A stretch of DNA of 64,000 nucleotides from Mycobacterium interjectum (GTDB taxonomy: Bacteria > Actinomycetota > Actinomycetes > Mycobacteriales > Mycobacteriaceae), in assembly GCA_002102225.1 (NCBI GenBank), contig LQPB01000002.1:1-64000 (forward strand), in the 5' to 3' direction. The notes below the pieces were generated by a model. That model did no database searches. It worked only from the letters and a program-made list of their open reading frames with translations, and was not told where the DNA came from. Shown in pieces: positions 55,872 to 64,000 of the stretch (the first letter of the stretch is position 1; each line of letters begins with the position of its first letter). The position numbers and the translations under genes are program-made.

Positions 55872-56443
55872 CCGCCACCGGCGTCGTGCTGGCGGCCGGC
55901 AGCTCGCGCCGGCTCGGCACCCCCAAACAACTACTGCCGTACCGGGATACGACGCTGTTGGGCGCCGCGCTCGGGGCGGCCCGTCGCGCGCGGTTCGACC
56001 AGCTCATCGTCACCCTCGGCGGCGCGGCGCGGGCGGTGCGGGACGCGGTGCCGCTGCGCGGAATCGACGTGGTGACGGTCACCGACGCCGGAACCGGATG
56101 CGCGGCCTCGCTACGCGCCGCGCTGGACCGGGTGGATCCGCGGGCCGACGGGATCGTGCTGATGCTGGGCGATCAGCCCGGCGTGCGGCCGGCCACGCTC
56201 CGGCGAATGATCGACGAGGGGCCGGGCGCCGCGATCGCGGTGTGCCGCTACGACGACGGCATCGGACACCCGTTCTGGTTGGGCCGCAGCGTGTTCGGGG
56301 AACTGCGCGAACTGCACGGCGACAAGGCGGTGTGGAAGATCGTGGAATCGGGGCGGCACCCGGTGCACGAGCTCGCGGTCGACGGTCGCGTCCCGCTCGA
56401 CGTCGACACGTGGGAGGACTACCGCCGGCTGGTGACGTCGTGA
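55868..56443 (+). CDS. MocA-like molybdopterin cytidylyltransferase (Rv0371c-like)
   Basis: This 191-residue protein starts at ATG 55868 (ATGA overlap). Motifs VVLAAGSSRRLGTPKQLLP (residues 6-24), MLGDQPGVRP and HPFWLGRS are characteristic of MocA, which makes the cytosine dinucleotide cofactor used by xanthine-oxidase-family enzymes including CO dehydrogenase. Unlike the copy at 29806, it keeps the GDQP metal-binding motif. It serves the operon in which it sits. Confidence 0.92.
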   Translation: MTATGVVLAAGSSRRLGTPKQLLPYRDTTLLGAALGAARRARFDQLIVTLGGAARAVRDAVPLRGIDVVTVTDAGTGCAASLRAALDRVDPRADGIVLMLGDQPGVRPATLRRMIDEGPGAAIAVCRYDDGIGHPFWLGRSVFGELRELHGDKAVWKIVESGRHPVHELAVDGRVPLDVDTWEDYRRLVTS

Positions 56444-57321
56444 CGTTCGGCCGCGTCGACGACGTCGTCGCCCGCTTCGACGCCCACGACTACCTGCTCG
56501 ACACGGGAACGGCGTCGGCGATCTACCTGGCGATCACGCTCGGCCGCCCGCTGCTGCTGGAAGGGGAGCCCGGGGTCGGCAAGACCTCGGCGGCGAAAAC
56601 CCTGGCGGCGGTGCTGGATACCGAGCTGGTGCGGCTGCAGTGCTACGAGGGGCTGACCGCCAGCGAGGCGCTCTACGACTGGAACTACCAACGCCAGCTG
56701 CTGTCCATCAGGCTGGCCGAGGCCCGCGGTACCGGGATCGAAGAAGCGGACCTCTACACCGAGCAGTACCTGGTCGATCGGCCCATCCTGCGGTGCGTGC
56801 GGCATCGCGGCCCCACCCCACCGGTGTTGCTCATCGACGAAATCGACCGCGCCGACGACGAATTCGAGGCGCTGCTGCTGGAATTCCTCGGGGAATCCGC
56901 GGTCACCGTGCCCGAGCTGGGCACCTTCGTCGCCGAGCGGCCGCCGATCGCGGTGCTGACCTCCAACCGCAGCCGCGACCTGCATGACGCGCTGCGCCGT
57001 CGCTGCCTGTATCACTGGATCGACTACCCCGAGCCCGCCCGGGCCGCCGCGATCGTCCGCCGGACGGTGCCCGGCGCGACGGCGCCGCTGATCGAGCACG
57101 CGACGCAGTTCGTCGGTCGCGTCCGCGATCTCGACCTGGACAAGCCGCCCGGCGTCGCCGAGACGATCGACTGGGTCGCGGCGTTGGTGTCGCTCGGCGT
57201 CGCCGATCTGGTCTCGGACCAAACGGATGCGTCGGCGCTGACCAGCCTGGGGGCGCTGGCCAAGACGCCGGACGACCGTAGTCTGATTCGCGACGCGTTT
57301 ACCGAATACAGCCGTACCTGA
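56440..57321 (+). CDS. MoxR-family AAA+ ATPase (CoxD-like, Rv0370c-like)
   Basis: This 293-residue protein starts at GTG 56440 (GTGA overlap with the previous stop). Walker A is GEPGVGKTS (about 43-51), Walker B LLIDEID (about 129-135), sensor LTSNRSR. CoxD of Oligotropha, a MoxR ATPase, is needed to build the Mo-S-Cu centre; this gene has the same genomic setting. It probably works with the VWA protein two genes downstream, the usual MoxR partner. Confidence 0.93.
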   Translation: MTFGRVDDVVARFDAHDYLLDTGTASAIYLAITLGRPLLLEGEPGVGKTSAAKTLAAVLDTELVRLQCYEGLTASEALYDWNYQRQLLSIRLAEARGTGIEEADLYTEQYLVDRPILRCVRHRGPTPPVLLIDEIDRADDEFEALLLEFLGESAVTVPELGTFVAERPPIAVLTSNRSRDLHDALRRRCLYHWIDYPEPARAAAIVRRTVPGATAPLIEHATQFVGRVRDLDLDKPPGVAETIDWVAALVSLGVADLVSDQTDASALTSLGALAKTPDDRSLIRDAFTEYSRT

Positions 57322-57334
57322 GAGGATCCACCGC

Positions 57335-57985
57335 ATGAAGATCGCCAACCAGTTCACCGTCAGCGCGCCCATCGAGCAGGCCTGGGACGTGCTGTGCGAT
57401 CTGGAGCAGGTGATCCCGCTGATGCCGGGCGCGCAGCTGACCGGGCACGAGGGCGAAGACTACCTCGGCAAGGTCAAGGTCAAGGTCGGCCCGGTCACCA
57501 GCGAGTTCAGCGGCAAGGTGCGCTTCGTCGAGCTGGACCGCGACCAGCACCGGGCGGTCATCGACGGCAAGGGCAAGGAATCGCGGGGCACCGGCAATGC
57601 TGCCGCCACGGTCACCGCCCAGCTGCATGAGGAAGGGGACCGCACCAGCGTCACCGTCGACACCGATCTGAAGATCGTCGGCAAGCTGGCCCAGTTCGGC
57701 AGCGGCATGCTGCAACAGGTTTCGGAGAAGCTGCTGGGCCAGTTCGTCGAATCGCTGGAGGCCGAGCTGGCCGCCAAGAACGCACCGACGTCCGGGGCCC
57801 CGGCCAGCCCCGCGGCCCCGACAACGACCGAGTCCGCCCCCGGCCCGCGCCACGCGGCCCCCGAACCCGAACCCATTGACCTGCTCGACCTGGCCGGCGG
57901 CGCCCAGCTCAAGAAGTACGGCGCGGCGGCGGCCGCGGTGCTCGCCGTGCTGGTGCTGATCTGGGTGCTGCGCCGGAGGCGCTAG
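57335..57985 (+). CDS. CoxG-like SRPBCC-domain protein with C-terminal membrane anchor
   Basis: This 216-residue protein starts at ATG 57335. Residues 1-150 are a CoxG/SRPBCC domain (MKIANQFTVSAPIEQAWDVLCDLEQVIPLMPGAQL; KVKVKVGPVTSEFSGKVRF). An Ala/Pro/Thr linker and a terminal membrane helix (about 193-212) with RRRR follow. CoxG anchors CO dehydrogenase to the membrane, so electrons can reach the quinone pool. H37Rv Rv0369c is shorter (171 residues as recalled). Confidence 0.9.
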   Translation: MKIANQFTVSAPIEQAWDVLCDLEQVIPLMPGAQLTGHEGEDYLGKVKVKVGPVTSEFSGKVRFVELDRDQHRAVIDGKGKESRGTGNAAATVTAQLHEEGDRTSVTVDTDLKIVGKLAQFGSGMLQQVSEKLLGQFVESLEAELAAKNAPTSGAPASPAAPTTTESAPGPRHAAPEPEPIDLLDLAGGAQLKKYGAAAAAVLAVLVLIWVLRRRR

Positions 57986-57990
57986 CCTCC

Positions 57991-59199
57991 GTGGGCACCC
58001 CGCTGCTGTTGCGCGGCGTCGATCGGGCGGCGTTCGCGGCCGCCCTGGTGTCGCGCCTGCGTGGCGCGGGGGTGCAGGTGTCCGCCGACGGCCAGGCCGG
58101 CTTCGTGCAGGCACTGCGGCAGCTGGTGCCGGACACCACGTCGACGCTGTATTGGGCGGCGCGGCTGACCCTGGTGAACCGGGTGGAAGACCTCGGCGCC
58201 TTCGACGCGGTTTTCGAGGCGGCGTTCGGCGCCGCCCGACCCGACGGCGCCGCGGGCGCCGAGGCCGCCCTGCCCCTGCCCGGCCCCAAGGCGCCCGCGG
58301 CCGGCACGCTGCGCCCCGCCGGGGGCCCGTCCAACGCGGGCAGCCAAAAGCTGCCCTGGGCCACCCGCGCCTCCACCGCCCGGGACGCATCCGAGGACAC
58401 CAGCGTTCTGCTGCCCGATCTGCTGCCCAGCCGGATCGCCGCGCGTGCCGACGAGCCGTTCGACCGCTTCGACGCGCAAGACCTCCGCCTGCTCGGCTCT
58501 TGGCTGGAGGCCACCGTCGCGCGCTGGCCGCGGCGGCGCAGCATGCGGTTCGAGCCCAGCGCGGGCGGCAAACGCATCGACCTGCGCGCCACGATGCGCG
58601 CCTCGCGCGAAACCGGCTGGGAATCACTGAAGTTGGCGCGCACGCGGCCTCGCCGCCGGCCCCGCCGGGTGGTCCTGGCCTGCGACGTGAGCCGCTCGAT
58701 GCAGCCGTACGCCGCGGTGTATCTGCACCTGATGCGGGCCGCCGCGCTGCGCCGGCACGGCCTGCGACCCGAGGTCTTCGCGTTCTCGACGTCGCTGACC
58801 CGGCTCACGCCGGTGCTGTCGCACCGCTCGGCGGAGGTGGCGCTGCAGAAAGCGAACGCGAAAGTCACCGACCGCTACGGCGGCACGTTCGTCGGCCGCA
58901 GCCTCGGCGCCTTGCTGGCCCCACCCCACGGCAACGCGCTGCGCGGCGCGGTGGTGATCATCGCCTCCGACGGGTGGGACGCCGATCCGCCTGACGTGCT
59001 CGCGCACGCGATGCAACGGCTGCGTCGCCGCGCCGCAACCCTCGTGTGGCTCAATCCCCGTGCAGGACAAGGAGATTTCGAGCCGCTGGCCGGTGCCATG
59101 GCGGCCGCCATGCCGTACTGTGACCTGTTTCTGCCCGCGCACTCCCTGACCGGCCTGCGCGAACTGCTGGACGCGTTGGCTAATCCATCGCGGCGATGA
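57991..59199 (+). CDS. VWA-domain protein (CoxE-like, Rv0368c-like)
   Basis: This 402-residue protein starts at GTG 57991. The C-terminal von Willebrand A domain carries the MIDAS motif DVSRS (in VLACDVSRSMQPY, near residue 233), the second metal-site Thr in GGTFVGRSLGALL, and IIASDGWDADPP. The N-terminal half is the CoxE helical region. CoxE works with the MoxR ATPase CoxD in active-site maturation. Its last 20 bases overlap the remnant of a molybdenum hydroxylase gene on the other strand. Confidence 0.92.
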   Translation: MGTPLLLRGVDRAAFAAALVSRLRGAGVQVSADGQAGFVQALRQLVPDTTSTLYWAARLTLVNRVEDLGAFDAVFEAAFGAARPDGAAGAEAALPLPGPKAPAAGTLRPAGGPSNAGSQKLPWATRASTARDASEDTSVLLPDLLPSRIAARADEPFDRFDAQDLRLLGSWLEATVARWPRRRSMRFEPSAGGKRIDLRATMRASRETGWESLKLARTRPRRRPRRVVLACDVSRSMQPYAAVYLHLMRAAALRRHGLRPEVFAFSTSLTRLTPVLSHRSAEVALQKANAKVTDRYGGTFVGRSLGALLAPPHGNALRGAVVIIASDGWDADPPDVLAHAMQRLRRRAATLVWLNPRAGQGDFEPLAGAMAAAMPYCDLFLPAHSLTGLRELLDALANPSRR

Positions 59200-59312
59200 G
59201 CTGCTTCGGGCGTCAGCGGCAACGAGCGCACCCGCACGCCGATGGCGTCGCAGACGGCGTTGGCGGTCGCGGCGGCCGTCGGCCCCTGGGCACACGCGCC
59301 GATGCCAGCGTC
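59180..59312 (-). pseudogene. C-terminal remnant of a molybdenum hydroxylase large-subunit gene
   Basis: The reverse strand of this gap reads DAGIGACAQGPTAAATANAVCD, then AIGVRVRSLPLTPE, a good match to the extreme C-terminus of xanthine-dehydrogenase-type large subunits (compare GIGESATVGSPPAVVNAVVDAL in coxL here). After TPE a one-base frame change gives QLIAAMD and a stop TAG at 59182-59180, the usual family ending. Nothing recognisable precedes it, and the upstream side runs into a hairpin repeat. It therefore looks like the last 45 or so codons left after a deletion. There is no start codon or ribosome site. Confidence 0.7.
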
Positions 59313-59344
59313 CTCCGGCGGCGACTGTGCGCCTGCGGCGTCGG

Positions 59345-59420
59345 GTGTGCCGTGACGGCGGGATGTCGGCGAATTTCCCGCCCTGAGCGCACACGCAACA
59401 CCGAGACCGCACACTCGAGC
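59345..59420. repeat. Intergenic GTGTGC/GCACAC hairpin (dispersed repeat, copy 3)
   Basis: GTGTGC (59345-59350) pairs with GCACAC (59389-59394). An inner GGCGGG/CCCGCC stem (59357-59362 with 59377-59382) closes a 14-base loop. The loop and arm (GGCGAATTTCCCGCCCTG) are nearly identical to the reverse complement of the hairpin after clpB. CACACTCGAG follows, as in the gap before dnaK. It borders the hydroxylase remnant. Confidence 0.7.
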
Positions 59421-59449
59421 GACGCGGCGCTAGGGCAGGATCGGCAGGT

Positions 59450-60571
59450 ATGGATCAGCTATGGGCCAACCGGGCGGCCAGCTCCGAAGCCGCTGTCGCG
59501 CAACGCCACCTGAAGCGGTTGTGGACGCTGCCGGCGACCCAGCTGGGGGTGGTGGCGTGGCCGGCGACGCGGCGCGACCGGCTGTTCGGCACCTGGCACT
59601 ACTGGTGGCAGGCGCACCTGCTGGATTGCCTGGTCGACGCGCAGCTGCGCGATCCGCAACCGCACCGGCACACCATGATCAACCGCCAGGTCCGCTCGCA
59701 CCGGCTGCGTAACAACTTGCGCTGGACCAACAGCTATTACGACGACATGGCGTGGCTGGCGCTGGCGCTGGAACGCGCGGCCCGGCTGGCCGGCGTCGAG
59801 CGCCATCGCGCGCTGCCCAAGCTGGCCGACCAGTTCGTCGAGGCGTGGGCGCCCGACGACGGCGGCGGCATCCCGTGGCGCAAGCAGGACAAATTCTTCA
59901 ACGCCCCGGCCAACGGGCCGGCCGGCATCTTCCTCGCCCGCTACGGCGACCACCTCAAAAGGGCCGATCAGATCAGCGACTGGATCGACCGCACCCTGAT
60001 AGACCCCGAGACGCACCTGGTGTTCGACGGCATCAAGGACGGCTCACTGGTGCGCGCGCAGTACACCTACTGCCAGGGCGTCGTGCTGGGGCTGGAGACC
60101 GAGCTGGCCGCGCGCACCGGCGCCGAAGCCAGGGCGCGGCACCAGGCCCGGGTGCATCGGCTGGTGGCGGCGGTCGGCGAGCAGATGGCGCCGTCGGGCG
60201 TGCTGCGCGGCGCCGGCGGCGGGGACGGCGGCCTCTTCGGCGGCATCACCGCCCGCTACCTCGCGCTGGTCGCCACCACCCTGCCGGGCGACTCCGCCGA
60301 CGACGCCGTGGCCCGCGACACCGCCCGCGCCATCGTGCTGTCGTCGGCGAAATCGGCCTGGGACTACCGGCAAACCGTGGGCGGGCTGCCGCTGTTCGGC
60401 GCGTTCTGGGACCGCGACGCCGAGCTGCCCAAGGCGGGTGGCGAAGGGGCGCAATTCGTCGAGGGCGCGGTCAACGCCTCCGAGATCGCCGAACGGGATC
60501 TGTCGGTTCAGCTATCCGGGTGGATGCTGATGGAGGCCGCCTGTAACGTCACCGCCGTGAGCGAGACATGA
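59450..60571 (+). CDS. Glycoside hydrolase family 76 protein (Rv0365c-like)
   Basis: This 373-residue protein starts at ATG 59450 after GGGCAGGA. The (alpha/alpha)6 fold of GH76 alpha-1,6-mannanases is suggested by the paired catalytic aspartates in NSYYDDMAW (D98, D99), WWQAHLLDC near residue 55, GGGIPWR and YTYCQGVVLG. No signal peptide is visible, so it would be cytosolic or exported unconventionally. Possible substrates are mannose-containing glycans such as LAM/LM precursors, but this is not shown by the sequence. Its stop overlaps the next start (ATGA). Confidence 0.88.
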   Translation: MDQLWANRAASSEAAVAQRHLKRLWTLPATQLGVVAWPATRRDRLFGTWHYWWQAHLLDCLVDAQLRDPQPHRHTMINRQVRSHRLRNNLRWTNSYYDDMAWLALALERAARLAGVERHRALPKLADQFVEAWAPDDGGGIPWRKQDKFFNAPANGPAGIFLARYGDHLKRADQISDWIDRTLIDPETHLVFDGIKDGSLVRAQYTYCQGVVLGLETELAARTGAEARARHQARVHRLVAAVGEQMAPSGVLRGAGGGDGGLFGGITARYLALVATTLPGDSADDAVARDTARAIVLSSAKSAWDYRQTVGGLPLFGAFWDRDAELPKAGGEGAQFVEGAVNASEIAERDLSVQLSGWMLMEAACNVTAVSET

Positions 60572-62520
60572 GCGAACTCAGCGGCGGCTGGATCCCCGAC
60601 GAGGCAACGCTCGCCGGCGCCAACCTCACCCGCTTCATGGCCTGGCTCGCCGAGACCGGGCGCGGCGAGTTCGCCGACTACCAAGGGCTGTGGGCAAAGT
60701 CGGTGGACGACATCGACTGGTTCTGGGACGCCGTCTGGACCTACTTCGACATCCGGGCGGACAGCCCGCCCCGCGCGGTGCTGGGCGAGCGTTCCATGCC
60801 GGGCGCCGAGTGGTTCCCGGGCGCCACGCTCAACTACGCCACCGAGGTCTTCCGCCACGCCACCGACGAGCGCCCGGCGCTGATCGCCGTCGGCGAGGAC
60901 GGGTCCACCGAGTGGTCCTGGGCGCGGCTGCAGCGCGAGACGGCGGCGTTCGCGGCCTACCTGCGCAACCTCGGCGTCACGGCCGGCGACGCCGTCGTCG
61001 GCTACCTGCCCAATGTCGCCGAGGCCGTCGTCGCGGCCCTGGCCGCGGCCAGCGTGGGCGCGATCTGGGCGGTGTGCAACCAGGACGTGTCGGTCGACGG
61101 CGTGATCGCCCGGCTCGGTCAGGTGGAGCCGGCCGTGCTGGTGGCCACCGACGGCTCGGTGTACGCGGGCAAGCGCATCGATCGGCGCGCGGAGCTGGCC
61201 ACGATCCGGCATGCGATGCCGACGCTGAAGGCCACCGTGGTGGTGCCGCGGCTCGGGCTCGACATCGAGGGCGACACCGTGGCGTGGGCCAGGGCCGTGC
61301 AGGCGCACGCCGCCCTCGAGATCACGCCGGTCCCGTTCGCCCACCCGCTGTGGGTGATGTTCTCGTCGGGGACCACCGGGAAGCCGAAGGGCATCGTGCA
61401 CGGTCACGGCGGTGTCGTGTTGGAGCACCTGAAGTACCTCACGCTGCAATTCGAGCTGTACCCCGGCGACCGCTTCCTGTGGTACTCGTCAACCAGCTGG
61501 ATGATGTGGAACCTGCTGGTGTCCGGCCTGCTGGCCGACGCCACGATCGTGCTGTACGACGGCAGCCCCACGCATCCGGAGACCGATGGGTTGTGGCGCG
61601 TCGCCGCCGACGCCGGCGTCACGGTGCTCGGTGCCGGAGCGGGCTACCTATTGGCTTGTGCCAAAAAGGAATTGAAGCCCGGCGCGTCGTACCCGCTGGA
61701 TGGCCTGCGCGCGGTGGGATCCACCGGGTCACCGCTGCCGGCGTCCGGATTCCGTTGGGTGCAAGAGGGATTGGGTCGCGGTGTTCCGGTGATCTCGATG
61801 AGCGGCGGCACCGACGTGTGCACGGCCTTCATCGGCGGTTGCTCGATCCTGCCCGTGGTCGCCGGCGAGCTTTCCTGCCTGTGCCTCGGCGCGGCCATCG
61901 AGGCCTGGAAGGGCGAGGGCCACCCCGTGATCGGGGAAGAGGGCGAGCTGGTGGTGACCCAGCCGATGCCGTCCATGCCGGTGTCCTTCTGGAACGACGA
62001 CGACGGCAGCCGGTACCGCGCCGCCTATTTCGACAAGTACCCAGGCGTGTGGTGCCACGGGGACTGGATCACCATCAGCGACCGGGGATCGGTTGTGGTG
62101 CACGGCCGTTCGGACGCCACCCTGAACCGGATGGGCGTTCGGATGGGCAGCGCGGAGATCTATACGGCGGTCGAACGCATGCCGCAGGTGCAGGACTGCC
62201 TGGTGGTCGGCGTCGAGCTGGACGACGGCGGCTATTGGATGCCGCTTTTCGTGCACCTGGCGGACGGCGTGGAATTCGACGACGCGCTGCGGTCCAACAT
62301 CGTCGCCGAGATCCGCCAGCATGCCTCGCCGCGACACGTGCCCGACGACATCCTGGACGTTCCGGGCATACCGCGGACGCTGACCGGCAAGCGGCTGGAG
62401 ATCCCGGTCAAACGCATCCTGCTCGGGGCCGCACCGGACCAGGCCGTGCAGCAGAGTTCGATCGACCGGCCGGACCTGCTAGACGCTTTCGTTGCGTACC
62501 GCAGAAGTCGGGTGTCCTGA
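60568..62520 (+). CDS. Acetoacetyl-CoA synthetase
   Basis: This 650-residue adenylate-forming enzyme has WFPGATLNYA (about 88-97), the ATP loop FSSGTTGKPKGIVHGHGG (about 269-286), the acetoacetate-pocket tryptophans in WYSSTSWMMWN, SGGTDVC, YPGVWCHGDW and the C-terminal LTGKRLEIPVKRIL with the catalytic lysine. These features separate AacS from acetyl-CoA synthetase. It activates acetoacetate for lipid or sterol-type use, or for ketone recovery. It is coupled to the GH76 gene by a four-base overlap. I do not recall it at this site in H37Rv. Its 3' end overlaps the DedA gene by 42 bases. Confidence 0.92.
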   Translation: MSELSGGWIPDEATLAGANLTRFMAWLAETGRGEFADYQGLWAKSVDDIDWFWDAVWTYFDIRADSPPRAVLGERSMPGAEWFPGATLNYATEVFRHATDERPALIAVGEDGSTEWSWARLQRETAAFAAYLRNLGVTAGDAVVGYLPNVAEAVVAALAAASVGAIWAVCNQDVSVDGVIARLGQVEPAVLVATDGSVYAGKRIDRRAELATIRHAMPTLKATVVVPRLGLDIEGDTVAWARAVQAHAALEITPVPFAHPLWVMFSSGTTGKPKGIVHGHGGVVLEHLKYLTLQFELYPGDRFLWYSSTSWMMWNLLVSGLLADATIVLYDGSPTHPETDGLWRVAADAGVTVLGAGAGYLLACAKKELKPGASYPLDGLRAVGSTGSPLPASGFRWVQEGLGRGVPVISMSGGTDVCTAFIGGCSILPVVAGELSCLCLGAAIEAWKGEGHPVIGEEGELVVTQPMPSMPVSFWNDDDGSRYRAAYFDKYPGVWCHGDWITISDRGSVVVHGRSDATLNRMGVRMGSAEIYTAVERMPQVQDCLVVGVELDDGGYWMPLFVHLADGVEFDDALRSNIVAEIRQHASPRHVPDDILDVPGIPRTLTGKRLEIPVKRILLGAAPDQAVQQSSIDRPDLLDAFVAYRRSRVS

Positions 62521-63183
62521 GTCGGTTTGCTGCCCGTCCCCGCGGCGGCGCCCCCGATAGGCGCGCCAGGCGGCGATGAACGCCGGGATCAACGACACGA
62601 ACAGGATGCCCAGGATGATCTTTTCCAGGTTCTGGTGCACGAACGGCACCGTGCCCAGGAAGTAGCCCAACAGCGTCACACCGCCGCCCCACAGGAGGCC
62701 GCCGACGATGTCGAACCCGAGGAACACCGGGTAGCGCATGTAGGACACCCCGGCCACCGGCGGCACAAACGTCCGCACGAACGGCGCGAACCGGGCCAGG
62801 ATGATCGCCCAGGGCCCGTACTTCTCGAAGAACGCGTGGGACTCCGTCACGTAGTGCTTCTTGAAGAAGCGGGAGTCTTCCTTCTTGAACAGCGCCGGAC
62901 CGATCCGCCGCCCGATGAAGTACCCCGTCTGATCGCCCAGGATCGCGACCGCCGCGACGGACGGGGCCAGCACCCAGATGCTCGCCGGCGGGTTGGGGTG
63001 CGCGGCGAGCAGGCCGCCGGTGAACAGCAGCGATTCGCCCGGGAGCAGCGGAAACAGCAGCCCGGTCTCGATGAAGACGATGACCAGGATGCCGGGCAGC
63101 ACCGCCGATCCGAAGACGCCATGGGCGCCCAGCCAGTACATCGGGTCGAGGATGTCCGGCAAGGCCGTCACGGTGGTGCTCAC
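62479..63183 (-). CDS. DedA-family (SNARE-associated/VTT domain) membrane protein, Rv0364-like
   Basis: This 234-residue protein starts at GTG 63183. It has about five hydrophobic segments and the DedA motifs ETGLLFPLLPGESLLFTGGLLA, GDQTGYFIGRRIGP, RFAPFVRTFVPPVAGVSYM and FDIVGGLLWG. DedA proteins are proton-linked membrane proteins, some of which flip phospholipids or undecaprenyl phosphate. It is divergent from fba (58-base gap), as in H37Rv. The cytosolic tail is basic, then polar. Confidence 0.93.
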   Translation of the reverse strand: MSTTVTALPDILDPMYWLGAHGVFGSAVLPGILVIVFIETGLLFPLLPGESLLFTGGLLAAHPNPPASIWVLAPSVAAVAILGDQTGYFIGRRIGPALFKKEDSRFFKKHYVTESHAFFEKYGPWAIILARFAPFVRTFVPPVAGVSYMRYPVFLGFDIVGGLLWGGGVTLLGYFLGTVPFVHQNLEKIILGILFVSLIPAFIAAWRAYRGRRRGDGQQTDSGHPTSAVRNESV

Positions 63184-63241
63184 GATGCTTCAACATACCT
63201 TTGTTGCGATACTGGATGGGCCCAGTCGCCAGGAGGAGTCC

Positions 63242-64000
63242 ATGCCCATCGCAACCCCCGAGATCTACACCGAGATGCTGGGCCGGGCCAAGGAGAACTC
63301 CTACGCCTTCCCGGCCATCAACTGCACGTCCTCGGAAACGGTCAACGCCGCGATCAAAGGTTTCGCTGACGCCGGCAGTGACGGCATCATCCAATTCTCC
63401 ACCGGCGGTGCGGAGTTCGCGTCCGGGCTTGGGATCAAGGACATGGTGACCGGCGCCGTCGCGCTGGCCGAGTTCACCCGCGTCGTCGCGGCCAAATACC
63501 CGATCAACGTCGCGCTGCACACCGACCACTGCCCCAAGGACAAACTCGACAGCTACGTGCGCCCGCTGCTGGCGATCTCGGCCCAGCGGGTGAGCGCGGG
63601 CGGCGATCCCCTGTTCCAGTCCCACATGTGGGACGGCTCGGCGGTGCCGATCGACGAGAACCTGGTCATCGCGCAGGAGCTGCTCAAGGAGGCGGCGGCG
63701 GCCAAGATCGTCCTGGAGGTCGAGATCGGCGTGGTGGGCGGCGAGGAGGACGGCGTCGCCCACGAGATCAACGACAAGCTCTACACCACGCCCGAGGACT
63801 TCGAGAAGACGGTCGACGCGCTGGGCCACGGCGAGCACGGCAAGTACCTGCTGGCCGCGACGTTCGGCAACGTGCACGGCGTCTACAAGCCCGGCAACGT
63901 CAAGCTGCGCCCCGACATCCTGGCCCAGGGCCAGCAGGTGGCCGCGGCCAAGCTGGGCCTGCCGGACGGATCCAAGCCGTTCGACTTCGTGTTCCACGGC
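63242..64000 (+). CDS. fba: Class II fructose-1,6-bisphosphate aldolase, 3' part beyond window
   Basis: The gene starts at ATG 63242 after CAGGAGGAG and has 253 codons before the edge (family length about 345). Class II zinc-aldolase features are D95 and H96 in LHTDHCP (catalytic acid and zinc ligand), EVEIGVVGGEEDG (about 158-170), the second zinc His in TFGNVHGVYKPGNVKL, and FVFHG at the window end, which carries the third zinc His. It splits fructose-1,6-bisphosphate in glycolysis and works in reverse in gluconeogenesis. It is essential in M. tuberculosis (Rv0363c). The truncation is due to the window only. Confidence 0.97.
   Translation, partial: MPIATPEIYTEMLGRAKENSYAFPAINCTSSETVNAAIKGFADAGSDGIIQFSTGGAEFASGLGIKDMVTGAVALAEFTRVVAAKYPINVALHTDHCPKDKLDSYVRPLLAISAQRVSAGGDPLFQSHMWDGSAVPIDENLVIAQELLKEAAAAKIVLEVEIGVVGGEEDGVAHEINDKLYTTPEDFEKTVDALGHGEHGKYLLAATFGNVHGVYKPGNVKLRPDILAQGQQVAAAKLGLPDGSKPFDFVFHG

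Noticed and set aside
59196..59513. A 105-residue + strand frame (MSCFGRQRQRAHPHADG...)
   Set aside because: It has no ribosome site or family match and spans a hairpin repeat; the opposite strand carries a recognisable hydroxylase remnant.

Overview
The window is high-GC (roughly two-thirds G+C) chromosomal DNA from a mycobacterium. The evidence is a PE_PGRS gene at the left edge, iniB-iniA-iniC, a PPE-domain lipase, a WhiB regulator, a DnaK-GrpE-DnaJ-HspR operon with HspR (HAIR) operators, ttfA, and a gene complement matching M. tuberculosis H37Rv about Rv0332 to Rv0385 (compared from memory). It is not M. tuberculosis. The segment after hspR runs in inverted order, iniB is about twice as long, and several accessory modules are present that H37Rv lacks here. 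A PE_PGRS gene together with a PPE-type LipY suggests a slow-growing non-tuberculous species, probably outside the M. avium complex; I cannot name it.

Layout. 1-5.4 kb: PE_PGRS 3'-truncated by the window edge, a DinB/MDMPI-fold protein, a SnoaL-like protein, rmlA (rhamnose for the arabinogalactan linker), a YibE/F membrane protein and an alanine/aspartate aminotransferase. 5.4-8.3 kb: a large membrane Fe-S reductase (Rv0338c-like) with a repetitive disordered tail. 8.4-18.1 kb: the isoniazid-inducible locus, with the AAA/LuxR regulator iniR (split by an apparent 1-nt frameshift), an Rv0340-like IniB-domain protein, iniB, and the dynamin-like GTPases iniA and iniC. Paired CCCCTAAT motifs lie upstream of both IniB-domain genes.

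18.1-25.3 kb: an accessory block between iniC and lpqJ, which are neighbours in H37Rv. It holds a membrane-anchored Hsp70-like protein, a small single-pass protein with the same juxtamembrane motif, a NarL-type two-component system, a WhiB4-like regulator, a PPE-LipY lipase and a CAP-domain exported protein. 25.3-35.4 kb: lpqJ, a first molybdenum hydroxylase cluster (transcribed L-M-S) with a divergent MocA-like gene, ansP2, and an amidohydrolase/decarboxylase plus aldehyde dehydrogenase pair divergent from a LysR regulator.

35.5-44.5 kb: the heat-shock region, with dnaK-grpE-dnaJ1-hspR, an aldose epimerase, a flavohaemoprotein and clpB. HspR operators and SigH-like promoters sit upstream of dnaK and clpB. 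44.7-49 kb: ttfA (TMM export), an SDR, pyrE, a lipoprotein, a SpoU rRNA/tRNA methylase and a small unknown. 49-59.2 kb: a LysR regulator and a complete CO-dehydrogenase-type operon (xdhC, coxM, coxS, form-I coxL, xdhC-YHS, mocA, moxR, coxG, coxE/VWA). A scar of another molybdenum hydroxylase follows on the opposite strand. 59.4-64 kb: a GH76 glycosidase, acetoacetyl-CoA synthetase, DedA, and fba, which runs off the right edge.

No tRNA, rRNA, CRISPR array, insertion sequence or phage gene was recognised. A dispersed hairpin repeat with GTGTGA/CACACTC arms appears in at least four intergenic gaps.
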